The translations under genes and the position numbers were made by a program. The notes beneath the pieces were generated by a model. The model saw nothing but the letters and a program-made list of their open reading frames with translations, made no database searches and had not been told where the DNA came from. 32,994 nucleotides of DNA from Chara braunii (taxonomy: Eukaryota > Streptophyta > Charophyceae > Charales > Characeae), in the NCBI GenBank assembly GCA_003427395.1, contig BFEA01000314.1:1554560-1587553 (forward strand), in the 5' to 3' direction. Position 1 is the stretch's first letter. The number at the start of each line of letters is the position of its first letter. Below are positions 1-9,425 of the stretch, in pieces.

Positions 1-196
1 GTATATATTGTTAATATGGCGATAAGGCAGGCTTTTTAGAGCCTCGCTCCTCTTATAGCCTAGTATATAGTATTATGGTGGTAAGGCAGGCTTCTTAGAG
101 CCTCGCTCCTCTTACCACCTAGTATATAGTGTTAATATGGCGATAAGGCAGACTTTTTAGAGCCTCGCTTCTCTTATCGCCTAGTATATAATATTA
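1..196. repeat. Three-unit tandem array of about 60-bp hairpin repeats
   Basis: Three head-to-tail units of about 60 bp start near 2, 64 and 123; a fourth begins at 183 and is cut off. Each unit carries an inverted repeat: arms 18-26/52-60, 77-85/111-119 and 139-147/173-181. Units 2 and 3 have perfect 9-bp stems of different sequence (GGTGGTAAG with CTTACCACC; GGCGATAAG with CTTATCGCC). Unit 1 has one mismatch. An inner small hairpin (AGGCT...AGCCT) lies within units 1 and 2. The array may continue beyond the left edge of the window. Function unknown. Confidence 0.8.
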
Positions 197-735
197 ATGT
201 TTGACGCTCAGTCCCAGTCCTCGACCATCCGGAAGCTTTTAAGACCATGCAGGTAGGTCACACGGGACTTGCGCCTTATGTCTTAAATTTGTCCGCCTGA
301 TCCTTAGCTGAGTTAGTTTGGACCCTTTTAGGAGTACGTGGGTGTGAGTTGGTCATAGGATAAGGTTGGTTGAGGCAATCCATCATTTTAAAGCGGTCAT
401 ATCATTCACAAGTTCGACAACACACTCACGGTCCCCAACGCTTTATCCCATGGTCAGGTGACCTATAAGCGAGGGAATACTGCCAGAAGTTCATCCCTCT
501 CTCTGTTCATCACATCTCAAAAAAGACATTCACGTAGCGAGACAGTGACTCGATACTTCTCGTTCTCGCTACATTTACTAACATAAGTTAGACATTCCCA
601 AACAGATCATGTTTCCCTTCCCTTACTCAAGCATTATTGTTTGCCTATCTGTCTTCGAGTTTAGCCCTGAAGGATCCTTGACTCACGTATCCTTGTTACT
701 AACATAGTCATACGTAATAACCTAAAGGTTATAGA
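197..735. other. Unassigned non-coding stretch
   Basis: About 540 bases with no ORF of note, no recognisable repeat and no RNA gene that I can support. It lies between the hairpin array and a telomere-like repeat. Confidence 0.5.
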
Positions 736-760
736 TTTAGGGTTTAGGGCTTAGGGTTTA
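736..760 (+). repeat. Interstitial telomere-like repeat (TTTAGGG type)
   Basis: Two TTTAGGG units, one CTTAGGG variant and a final TTTA. This is the plant-type telomere motif. The same variant order occurs in inverse orientation at 31144-31166. Too short and too internal to be a chromosome end. Confidence 0.75.
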
Positions 761-1126
761 TGTTGAAGCACACATACCTCACTGTTCCCTGCCTCCAGAG
801 TTTCGCCTGAACTCTGGTAGAGCTCCCGCAATCGCCCTGTCACTGATCGCATATAACTCATGCAATCGATTGCTGGCTCTTAGAGTTAGCTGAGGTCTGG
901 ATTAACTCAACGGGGATCAGACCCCCAATCAATAAAGTCGAGGGCAAGTATCTGAGAGGACCACACAAAGATAAGTACGGAGGAGGATGGAGGAGGTGGA
1001 CACCATCACAAGTGATAGCGTCCCCCTCCTCTCCAATGCCTCATACTTTCTCGTCATCTCCGGCCTTGTATAATGTTTAATGATAGCAACAGTAACTAAC
1101 AGAGGTAACATAAATAATCAAGCAAT
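761..1126. other. Unassigned non-coding stretch
   Basis: No coding or structural feature recognised; it leads into an AAT microsatellite. Confidence 0.4.
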
Positions 1127-1194
1127 AACAATTGATAATAATAAAATAATAAAATAAATAAAATAATAATAATAATAACAATAATAACGATACA

Positions 1195-1237
<43 letters not shown>

Positions 1238-1251
1238 TAATAAAATAATAA

Positions 1252-1297
<46 letters not shown>

Positions 1298-1305
1298 GTA
1301 TCATA
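1127..1305. repeat. AAT/ATA trinucleotide microsatellite
   Basis: Imperfect (AAT)n of about 170 bp, with AAAAT interruptions before 1260 and a purer block at 1255-1295. Poly-Leu and poly-Ile ORFs across it are repeat translations. Confidence 0.95.
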
Positions 1306-1855
1306 TTAATAAGATTAAGGGAAAAAAAGTGCCTTTTTGTTGATGTTTCCCTTGTCAGAACTCTTCCCCTTCTTGCTTTTCTCTCATTTGTCCCCTTTTT
1401 CGGTCTTCCCTTTCTTTGCCAACCTCGTCACCCCGTCTTATCATAGCAAACGGCTCGCAGTCTCAGACTGGACAACTCGACTAGAAGCTCACGGTTCCCC
1501 AAGCTAGCATGTATACACACTTGTTGTTCTTGCGTGCCTGCTTGCAAGCGGTGTGGGTGCATGCTTGCTATTTTGGCATGCCTGCCATAGCCCTGATAGT
1601 ATCTCTTTGTCCGGTTGCGGCTCGCGCCACCTCATGCCTGCGCGCGGGTGTAGTGTCAATGCTGCGCTCCTAGTGGTCCGCAGCCACTTCGTAATGCGCC
1701 GGCCCCATGCTACGTATGCCCAAGGCACAGAGTGCGGCCATGATCGCGCTTCAATCAACTAACTCACAGCAACTGTCTGAGATCCTTGTTGGAAAATGTT
1801 GGAGCAAGGACCTTAACGAACATTCAGGGTGTTCCAGAGTCGAGTGTGTGTCACT
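1306..1855. other. Unassigned stretch, T/C-rich then GC-richer
   Basis: A pyrimidine-rich part (1320-1440) is followed by sequence with several GCATGC-like words (1540-1640). Short overlapping ORFs on both strands show no conserved motif, and I do not call them genes. Confidence 0.4.
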
Positions 1856-2395
1856 GTCCACTGTGACTGTGTCTCTGTGTATGTCATAGTGACTGCATTT
1901 TTCACCATGTACGTTTGGTTTCACTGTGCGTGTGCGCCAGTCACAGTGTGTGTCATAGTATTTGTGTCACTGTGTATGTGACATTGTGTCAGCGACACCG
2001 TGTGTCTATGCACTTTGTTTCACTGTGTGTTTCACCATGTACTGCGTATCATCGTGTATGTATCACTGTGTCGCTGTGCACTGTGTGTGTGTGTGGCTGT
2101 CTGTGGGTGTCACAGTACTTGTGTGTGTGTCTATCTGTGTACACGTAGCTGTCTGTGTGTCACAGTAGTTGTGTGTTACTGTATATATGTGCGTGTCACT
2201 GTGACTGTGTGCGTCACAGTAGCTGTGTCACTGTGTTTTCTGTGTCTGTCTGTCTGTCACAGTTTGTCGGTCTATCCAGTCTGTCTGTTTAATCTGTCTG
2301 TCTGTCTGTGATGTCTGTCTGTCTGTCTGTCTGTGATGTCTGTCTGTCTGTCTGTGTTGTCTGTCTGTTCGGTCGTATGTCTGTGTAGATGCAGG
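1856..2395. repeat. Cryptic GTGTCACTGT-type low-complexity domain and TCTG microsatellite
   Basis: About 430 bp is built from variants of 'GTGTCACTGTGTRTGT', grading at 2230 into (TCTG)n broken by TGATG and TGTTG. The Cys/Val-rich ORFs through it (for example 2000-2311) are repeat translations. Confidence 0.85.
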
Positions 2396-3100
2396 GGTCG
2401 ATCTGTAGATCTATAGAGTAGAAGTCTTAGCGAGTTTCAGAAGTCTAGCTGTAGTCCTTCTAGAAGGTCGGCAAGTGGGCAAGTAGTCAGGTGGCGAGTC
2501 AAGTGGTGGACTAAACTGCAGTGCAATCGCAGTACGACCCCGGTAGGATAGCAGTGAGTCCATAGTCAGTCTGCGGTAGGATCCAGCCAGTCCCAGTCCG
2601 GTCCAGCAAGTACCACGGGGACAGTGAGCACCATGGGTCGATGGCAAAGGGGCAAACCACCGAGTTTCATAAGTATAAAGCAAGGGGCAGCGCCCAACCA
2701 TTGATTCATTCCTGCGTGAGCCATGCGGAAGCGCTGCCACAGACCCACAACGACTTGTGCAAGGAGGTCTGCAGTGAGCCCGGGGGACACAGTGGGCGAG
2801 AGAGGAGGGGCTTAGCATAGCGATAGGATAGCAGCGGTTAGTGCCGCCATAGTTGTAGTTGAGTTCCAGTGGGTGTGTGTGCGTGTAGGTCTGAGTGTTC
2901 AGAGTGTTGCGTGTGGGATATCCAGGGTGATGCGGTGTACACGAGCAGAGAGTTGTTTGGGCGCTGAGTCGCCATAGCCAGTGAAAGTGAACTCTTATCT
3001 GGATTGCCATATCTCTGAGTTTTGAGTGGGCACATGTTGCCAGTTTGCTGCGTTACCGTTTACATGCATGAAAAATGTGAATGAAAACGGGTCTGAATGC
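2396..3100. other. Unassigned stretch with an unsupported 199-codon minus ORF (2411-3010)
   Basis: The minus strand is open for 199 codons at 2411-3010. The product is rich in Thr, Pro, Ser and Arg, and one part (TYTHTHP) is a TG-repeat translation. I see no domain, membrane segment or homology to the neighbouring LINEs. A chance ORF is most likely. Confidence 0.3.
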
Positions 3101-3109
3101 TCAATAATA

Positions 3110-3180
<71 letters not shown>
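3101..3180. repeat. AAT trinucleotide microsatellite
   Basis: Nearly pure (AAT)n of about 75 bp, the same motif as at 1127-1305. Confidence 0.95.
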
Positions 3181-3182
<2 letters not shown>

Positions 3183-3596
3183 TATTAATAACAATCAAGG
3201 AAGATGAGCAATAGCGACCTTCAGCCATCAAACAACATCATATACCCAAGATCAGATAGTCGTGACTTCGAACCAACAACAAAATTGCATCACAAGTTTC
3301 ACCATATAAGAGCACAACAAAAGCTCATAAATGACAATGCTGGAATAGTATCATCATCATCAACGAAGAACCATAGTTGATATCCTATCTGGTGCTCGGC
3401 GCCCAGACTACAGATGGCAGGTCCTATCTAGCCTATACTACAATGCCAAAGTTTATGTCAACAGCTACCCCGAAGTATGAGCATACAGCGACCAATGTCG
3501 CACGCCTCCAGCGCCGGGTATGTCTCTTGCCTCACTCACAACCTCGGTCCCCCCCACACAGATGTCATATGCACCCAAGAACCACCATGCGACACC

Positions 3597-3598
<2 letters not shown>
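3181..3598. other. Unassigned stretch
   Basis: No feature recognised. Several ORFs that enter the TC repeat downstream owe their length to that repeat. Confidence 0.4.
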
Positions 3599-3670
<72 letters not shown>

Positions 3671-3682
3671 TGTGTGTGTGTT
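3599..3682. repeat. (TC)n then (TG)n compound microsatellite
   Basis: About 34 TC units run directly into about six TG units. Confidence 0.97.
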
Positions 3683-4120
3683 GTCGCTCTCCTGCTCAAG
3701 GCGGGTTGTGTTCTATCATGCACTTCCGGCAGTGGAGTGTTTTGTCAGAGAGACAGACAGGCATGCTTATGGCGAGAGAGTGGTTAACCTGCATTGACTG
3801 GCCAGAAGCCAAGCGCGGAGGAGCGGCAGGGAGAGCGATAAAGGTGCGGGTGAAGAAGCAGAGGCAGTGCGTGGCGGGGTATGTGCACGAGCTGGATACG
3901 AAGAAGAAGAAAGCGGAACGTCAAGAAGCAGAAGGCGAGCAGCAGATGGGAACTACACTCGAGGAGTGCATGCGAACTTGATCTCGCCAGACACTCCTCG
4001 TGATCGGCCGCCCCGAATGTTGTTTGCCCATTCCAATGACTAGCTGCTCTGCACCTCTCACCTTGGCAGCGCATTCATCACGCTCGACGTACAGTAAAAC
4101 CCTCCCTGACGACATCTCTC
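3683..4120. other. Unassigned stretch
   Basis: Some short ORFs on both strands (for example a Lys/Glu-rich one ending near 3981) but no recognisable motif or gene structure. Confidence 0.35.
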
Positions 4121-4170
4121 ATTCATTACTCTCTCTCTCTCACACACATATACAACAAAATGTAATAGTA

Positions 4171-4212
4171 AATCTTTCGACTATATAGCGAAAGATTCGA
4201 CCGATTTCGGTC
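4171..4212. other. Two adjacent perfect stem-loops
   Basis: Stem-loop 1 has AATCTTTCG (4171-4179) paired with CGAAAGATT (4189-4197) around a 9-nt loop. Stem-loop 2 has GACCGA (4199-4204) paired with TCGGTC (4207-4212) around TT. A short T-rich tract follows. Function unknown; it may be a relic of a small TIR element. Confidence 0.6.
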
Positions 4213-4293
4213 ACCCTTTTGATGGGGTTTGCGCGAGCCAGCCGCGACCTCGGAGACTTCCCAATGCCAGGTACGTTTCTCAAGATCGTAGTA

Positions 4294-4432
<139 letters not shown>

Positions 4433-4518
4433 AATCTGTAGATGCCGAGGTCAGATAGCGAGAGGGTGAGGGAGAGATGGTGGACTTAGAGGGGAAGGAG
4501 AAAAAAAACTCTCTCTCT

Positions 4519-4520
<2 letters not shown>

Positions 4521-4562
<42 letters not shown>
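4521..4562. repeat. (AC)n microsatellite
   Basis: About 20 AC units. Confidence 0.97.
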
Positions 4563-4563
<1 letters not shown>

Positions 4564-4608
4564 GTAGTAGTGGATATATCCAGATTCTAATGGTATATTA
4601 ATTCGATT

Positions 4609-4910
4609 TGTTTATTTATTTATTTATTCATTTTATTTTATTTATCCTATCGATGGAAGTACCAGGAGGTAAGTCGAGCGATTAAAGACTCACCTGTTTT
4701 CTCCTCTCCAACGTCGTCGTCGTCACCGTCGCCTTCAAAGCCGCCGTCGTCTGCCTGTATGCTCAGGTAAACATTTTTTTCCTCCTTTATCCTTCTCCTT
4801 CTTCTCCCTCCCCTTCTTCTTCTTCTTCCTCTTCTCCTTCTTCGTGATAAGGTTTTAATGAACTTTTCATAGCACCCCCAGCGGCAAACCGCCGAGATCA
4901 CCGCAATCCA

Positions 4911-4948
<38 letters not shown>

Positions 4949-5075
4949 AGATGTGTACAAAGGGCAAGGACGTAACCAGCGCGAGTTGATGACTTGCGCT
5001 TACTAGGCATTCCTCATTCAAGATCGATAATTACAACAATCTACCCCGTCGCGAGGAACCCCTTTCCCTTCTCTC
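4609..5075. other. (TTTA)n followed by CTT/CGT-rich low-complexity sequence
   Basis: A short (TTTA)n at 4609-4645, then blocks of CGTCGTCGT (4711-4735) and CTT-rich DNA (4780-4840). No gene recognised. Confidence 0.5.
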
Positions 5076-5510
5076 TCTTCTTTTTCTTTTTCTTTTTCTT
5101 TTTCTTTTTCTTCTTCTTCTTCTTCTTCTTTTCTCCTTCTTCTTCTTCTTCTTCTTCTTCTTCTTCTTCTTCTTCTTCTTCTTCTTCTTCTTCTCTTCTT
5201 CTTGCAGCGCCACCTCGATTTCTCGCGCTCCCTCCTTTGTTCCCGATATGCCGCGCGCCTCTCTCCTTTCCTCGCTACCACCTTCTACCTCTCTGCGCGC
5301 CTCCTCCTTCCTTTTCTTTTTCTTCTTCTTCGCGCGACCACCTTCTCCCTCTCCACGCTCATCCCCCTTCTTCCTCTTCCCCTTCTTCTTCCCTACTTGC
5401 GCTACTTCCCCTGCGACCCTGCGCGCCGTCTCCTCTTTTCGCGTGCGCTGCCGCCCCGTAGTCGTCTCCTCTCATCGAAAACTCTCTCTCGCGCGATCCG
5501 TCCTTCTCGA
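5076..5510. repeat. Polypyrimidine (CTT)n tract with C/T-rich flank
   Basis: CTTTTT pentamer-like units (5076-5110), (CTT)n (5110-5203), then a C/T-rich stretch with scattered CGCG to about 5510. It is strongly purine/pyrimidine strand-asymmetric. The poly-Phe, poly-Ser, poly-Arg and poly-Lys ORFs here are repeat translations. Confidence 0.9.
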
Positions 5511-5845
5511 GGGCGCGGGATAGTACCGAGTGGGCCAAGCCTGAGGCCCCGTACTCAACAACCCCAAGGGGAATGAACCTTCCCTAGGTTCTGTCGCGGA
5601 TTCATTGTGGCGGATAAGTCCCGTGCTGTACAAGACCGAAAAAAAGAAGAAAAGAAAATAACCAAAATGATAAAATAGTAAAGGTAAAAAAAAAAAAAAA
5701 TCTAACTAAACTAACGAAAAAAAAAATAAAAAAAACAGAATCTAACTACTAACTGTCTTATCCTGCCAAGTGGAGGGCCCCCGTTATAACAGAGGCTCAA
5801 GTTCCAACTAACCTACTAACAGCAACTAACTACTAGTTCAAAGGT
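5511..5845. other. Unassigned stretch, A-rich in the middle
   Basis: Contains A-rich runs (5640-5745). No gene recognised. Confidence 0.4.
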
Positions 5846-5992
5846 CGCGGGTTCGAGTCCCGGCCTATCGAACACGAGGTAAAAAAAAAAGTAGAGCTCC
5901 TCGTCCAAAAGAGCTAGCTCAAGTTCAGGTCGGTCGGACTCGATCCCCATATCTCCTGCCTAACACTTCGCCCCAAAACCAATTGAGCTAGC
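5846..5992. repeat. tRNA-like promoter boxes (SINE head relics) on opposite strands
   Basis: The plus strand has a perfect B box, GGTTCGAGTCC (5850-5860), followed about 20 nt later by an A run (5881-5890). The minus strand has an A box, TAGCTCAATTGG (5990-5979), and a B-box-like GGATCGAGTCC (5946-5936) at tRNA-like spacing of about 32 nt. No convincing cloverleaf folds, so these are more likely tRNA-derived SINE heads or tRNA pseudogenes than working tRNAs. Confidence 0.45.
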
Positions 5993-6121
5993 TCCTACTT
6001 CGAGTTGAAGAGGAGCAGTTTCTGTATATGTGTAGGTGTAGGGCTCAGTGCGCCTAGTGACATGGGCTGGTTTCTTAAGTCTGCGGGGTATTTGGTCCGA
6101 CACCGGCCCCACTAATGCCGC

Positions 6122-7495
6122 CTACTCCCCTGTCCATTCTACCCGAGCAAACCAACCCCCCCGTTGCCCTCCCAGCCAATCTTTGCAAAATACCTCAATC
6201 ACCTTCTTGATATCCTGCGTAGTCTGATAGATCTCCAATGGAGATTTGAGGGTGTTCCATCTCCCTGTCAGATCCAGTTGTATAAGTTCCTTTATTTGCC
6301 CACTCAGTTCATGTCCCTCTATTTTGACTTCTTCTAGGGCCAGGAGACATCGCTGCCACCACAGTGCCCACAACACCGACCGTCTACCCAGGTTAAACAG
6401 GTTACTTGTAAAGAAGGATGCATTCTCTATTGTTGGACAATGTCCTGCCAGGATGGCCTGCCATGACCAAGTCCAGGGAACGTCCAGCACTGCTTTCCGC
6501 CAGACACGATCCCACCAGCGCCATGTCAGTACCGCCACTGGGCACTGCATGAATATATGTTCAATAGTCTCATTTCGCTTTTGCGTCGGGAACATGGACA
6601 GGCATCTGTTGCACCATGGGAGTGCTTTCCCTTTTTGCTCCAGGCAGGTGTGGTCGATCAACCAAGCGTTGGTTGGAAGGTAGGGGTGGGCAATCTGCCA
6701 TTGCAAAGATGTAATTTTTACCGGCCTGATTTTGTTGTTTTTAAACCACTTGATGGGTGTGAGAAGCGATCGATCCACATTCAGGTGTCGGACCCATCTA
6801 TCATTAATTTGGTCCCGGAGCCCCCTCTTCGGCCGAAGCATTTTGTAAGTGGATCTGACGGAGAGGGCGTGCAGGCTGATTTTTTTGTTTGACTTTGTTG
6901 TAGCTCTGCAGGCCGGCTGCCACTGCCACTCTTGTGGATCCATGGGCAGCTCGTGTATGGGTGTTTGTGGTTGGAATACAATGGGGCCCTTTCCCTCATC
7001 CAACACCCTCACTCGGAACACCTCTATTTTGTCCCTCCATTCTAAATGATTTCGCGAACCTTGGAGTCCCCCCCTCGCCCTAATAGCGTAATATTCCACT
7101 AATACCTCGGAGGTCCGCACCAGATGGATCTTTCCCATCCAATCCTCCTCGCCTACCAGAGCCACCCAGTCCCCCTCCTCCAAGGTAGGCCCCCTCCTTA
7201 GGAGCCTGTACCAGGCCAGGGGGATTGTTTCGAGTATCATTTCCTTGTGTTCCTCCACACCGTGGCAGTATCGGAGGGAGTCCCGAAGTTGGGGTACCGT
7301 CTTCCAATCATTTCTTTCCTGGTCCCACAAGTGCCCGACCCTCAGCACCCCATTTTTGACCCAAGCTTTCCAAGGGGCTGCCGAACTGTGTAAGATCTGC
7401 CACTCTTGTGGATCCATTGGCAGGTCGTGTATGGGTGTTTGTGGTTGGAAGACAATGGGGCCCTCTCCCTCGTCCAACACCCTCACTCGTAACAC
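6122..7495 (-). CDS. LINE ORF2 C-terminal fragment with zinc-binding RT-associated domain
   Basis: 457 open codons, but the first Met is arbitrary because the frame is the tail of a longer ORF2. The first ~30 residues and residues ~160-190 both carry 'VRVLDEGxGPIVFQPQTPI' type sequence, a product of the internal duplication. Residues ~210-360 match the LINE C segment with 'YKMLRPKR' and 'SLQWQIAH'. Next comes a CCHC motif (WCNRC, then EHIFMQC), the pattern of the zf-RVT domain that follows RT in plant L1-like ORF2 proteins and is thought to help bind the element RNA. The end (CKDWLGGQRGGW) matches the C-terminus of LINE C. There is no RT or endonuclease in this ORF, so it cannot be an active enzyme. 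Confidence 0.75.
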   Translation of the reverse strand: MLRVRVLDEGEGPIVFQPQTPIHDLPMDPQEWQILHSSAAPWKAWVKNGVLRVGHLWDQERNDWKTVPQLRDSLRYCHGVEEHKEMILETIPLAWYRLLRRGPTLEEGDWVALVGEEDWMGKIHLVRTSEVLVEYYAIRARGGLQGSRNHLEWRDKIEVFRVRVLDEGKGPIVFQPQTPIHELPMDPQEWQWQPACRATTKSNKKISLHALSVRSTYKMLRPKRGLRDQINDRWVRHLNVDRSLLTPIKWFKNNKIRPVKITSLQWQIAHPYLPTNAWLIDHTCLEQKGKALPWCNRCLSMFPTQKRNETIEHIFMQCPVAVLTWRWWDRVWRKAVLDVPWTWSWQAILAGHCPTIENASFFTSNLFNLGRRSVLWALWWQRCLLALEEVKIEGHELSGQIKELIQLDLTGRWNTLKSPLEIYQTTQDIKKVIEVFCKDWLGGQRGGWFARVEWTGE

Positions 7496-7714
7496 CTCTA
7501 TTTTGTCCCTTCATTCTAAATGATTTCGCGAGCCTTGGAGTCCCCCCCTCGCCCTAATAGCGTAATATTCCACTAATACCTCGGAGGTCCGCACCAGATG
7601 GACCTTTCCCATCCGATCCTCCTCGCCTACCAGAGCCACCCAGTCCCCCTCCCGCAAGGTAGGCCCCCTCCTGAGGAGCCTGTACCAGGCCAGGGGGATT
7701 GTTTCGAGTATCAT
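6925..7714 (-). repeat. In-frame duplication inside LINE A (about 316-bp direct repeats, period 474 bp)
   Basis: 6925-7240 and 7399-7714 are nearly identical, with starts offset by 474 bp (158 codons). About 158 bp of single-copy sequence separates the two copies. Because 474 is divisible by three, the frame continues through the junction. The upstream copy has one TGG-to-TGA change (near 7511) that closes its frame. Confidence 0.9.
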
Positions 7715-7715
7715 T

Positions 7716-8394
7716 CAAACGACATTTATACCTAATATAAATGTACAAGATAATGTTCGACTAGTTAATGAAATTATCAAACACGTCAGACAACATGAAA
7801 AAAGGCGATTGTGCTCTTCATAGACTTTGAAAAAGCATATGGTCATGTTGACTGAGACTTCATGGATTGTTGCTTTCAAAAGATGGACATGGGTCTCCAT
7901 AATGCACAGGTCAGCCCGCACTTGTATTATGGTCAGTGGTCACATATCACCGCTTTTTCATCTACAACGATCAGTAAGGGAAGGAGACCCAGTGGTCTCG
8001 CTACTGTTTGTACTGATTATGGAAGCCCTTGCGACCATGATCCACAGTAACCATGATATAGAAAGAATTGATATTACGAAAACCCCTCCTCATCTGGTAC
8101 CAGTTACTTCCCTATTCGCAATGACCTTACTGTTCTCTTAAACACCACTAAGGCATCCATGCATGCTTTGGTGACAACCAAAAAACTTTTGAGGTTGCTG
8201 CAGATATGAATGTGAATAGGGGGTCCAAAACGGGTGGCTGGTGGATGAGTTACGAACATACTCATCCCCCTCATAGCCCACAATTCAACTGGCGCCAACA
8301 TGAGGATGCAATTATTGTTCTTGGTATTAGGCTCGCAACTCTTGGCCCTCCCAGTGAACATGGACAAAGTTTGGTGGAGAGTCTGGAGACACAC
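7716..8394 (+). pseudogene. LINE B reverse transcriptase fragment
   Basis: Pieces of the RT palm can be read across frames. 'FIDFEKAYGHVD' (about 7820-7855) corresponds to the conserved DFEKAYD block, 'RSVREGDPVVSLLFVLIMEALA' (about 7970-8035) to the RQGDP block, and 'SLFAMTLL' (about 8110-8135) to the FADD catalytic block, here damaged. After that, 'MNVNRGSKTGGWW' matches 'MSVNWGSKT' of LINE C. Frameshifts lie near 7810, 7860 and 8110. Dead polymerase. Confidence 0.8.
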
Positions 8395-8398
8395 TTAA

Positions 8399-9421
8399 AC
8401 CACCAACACCTACCGGTTGTTCAGGCCCGATCCTCATTTCCGTGTGTGCGCCAAGGGCTGTCGAGCCTAGGGGAGAGCGACAATGTTTGGTGGGGTGATG
8501 GTACCAAGTCCCAGTTTCAATTTTGTTTTCTTGTTATTTGGTTGTCTGGCCATTGTGCTTTCCCGTTTGTAGTACTGGTTTCTCACTGTATGACAAATCC
8601 GCCACTCATGGACTTCGGGCCTCACTGCCATACAGATCCGCCTCTCGCTGACTTCGGACCTCACTCAAACTCATTTTGCACATTCAGTGGTGGACCGAGG
8701 CCATTGCACCGAACTCGTGGACGTGCTTGCTGTCAGATTCCTTGGGCCTCGCTCCCCTACTTTCTAGATGAAATCCGTGAGACTGAATCCGATGCTAGAA
8801 GATGGAAAGATACATTGCTATACACCACTTGTCGTTTGTGCACGTGGCCCATACACAAACGACAAAAGATATAGCAGTGTATCTTTCCATGTTCTTGTGG
8901 AGGATTCAGTTCACAGGTTCATTTGGAGAGTAGTGGAGCGAGAGCCAATGAATCTGACACCAAGCACATGCACAAATTTGTTGCACGGCCTCGTTCCACT
9001 ACTCTTGGGATGTGCAAAATGACCCTGAATCCCACGTTAGAACATGGGAAGATACACCAACACTGTTCTTCTCTTTTGTTCATGTGGTGAGCCAGGCCCT
9101 AAGTCCGTTACAAGCGGGCTCTGACACAACCTTGTGCCTCCTGTCTTATCTTCTTTCCGCCGAGTGGCGAATCTGTCATTTTTTTTTTTTTTCCTTGCAG
9201 TTCTCAATTTCTTTTTCTTTCTTGTCTGTGTGGTGCGTCGGGCATGTGGAAATGCATGAGCACAACACCCCGTGGATAATGCAAGCGCTTCCGTTTCTCG
9301 AACTTCCTTGAGCCCACCAACTTCCTCCTGCATTGCCATGCCGAGCCTTTCCTGAACCCTGGAAGTCGCGACGTGTTAATGGCCGCAACTTCTTTTTTGT
9401 GCTGGGCGAGGTACTGGTGGT
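8399..9421. mobile_element. TTAA-flanked foldback element (1,023 bp) inside LINE B
   Basis: Ends are ACCACCAACACCTACC (from 8399) and, read inward from 9421, ACCACCAGTACCTCGC. TTAA flanks both ends (8395-8398 and 9422-9425). The core is a long imperfect inverted repeat: arms about 8671-8840 and 8854-9022 around a 13-nt spacer, with the innermost part (8804-8840 with 8854-8890) nearly perfect. No transposase is visible, so it is non-autonomous. TTAA target duplication is typical of piggyBac-type elements, but the terminal bases are not the usual CCY, so the class is open. Removing the element with one TTAA joins the LINE B frame (see findings). Confidence 0.8.
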
Positions 9422-9425
9422 TTAA

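Larger units (their letters stand above)
6122..7714 (-). mobile_element. LINE fragment A (L1-like ORF2, C-terminal part)
   Basis: Truncated minus-strand copy of the LINE family seen more fully at 14.3-21.7 kb. It holds only the region between RT and the zinc-binding domain plus the zinc-binding domain itself. Its 5' edge is an abrupt join at 7714/7716 to a plus-strand copy (LINE B). At its 3' edge the protein diverges from LINE C just after the 'GGW.A.V.W' block, and no 3' UTR hairpin follows, so the 3' end is missing. Confidence 0.85.

Noticed and set aside
1-196. CRISPR array
   Set aside because: The units are contiguous hairpin repeats without unique spacers of even length, and the context is eukaryotic.
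736-760. Chromosome end
   Set aside because: Only about 3.5 units with ordinary sequence on both sides.
2411-3010. 199-codon minus ORF as a host gene
   Set aside because: Composition is low in hydrophobic core residues, part is a TG-repeat translation, and no motif is visible.
3377-3981. ORFs across the TC repeat
   Set aside because: Their length comes from open reading of (TC)n in several frames.
4994-5576. Long plus and minus ORFs over the CTT tract
   Set aside because: Poly-Phe, poly-Ser, poly-Lys and poly-Arg translations of a trinucleotide repeat.
5850-5990. Functional tRNA genes
   Set aside because: Box matches are present but acceptor and anticodon stems do not pair well by hand folding.
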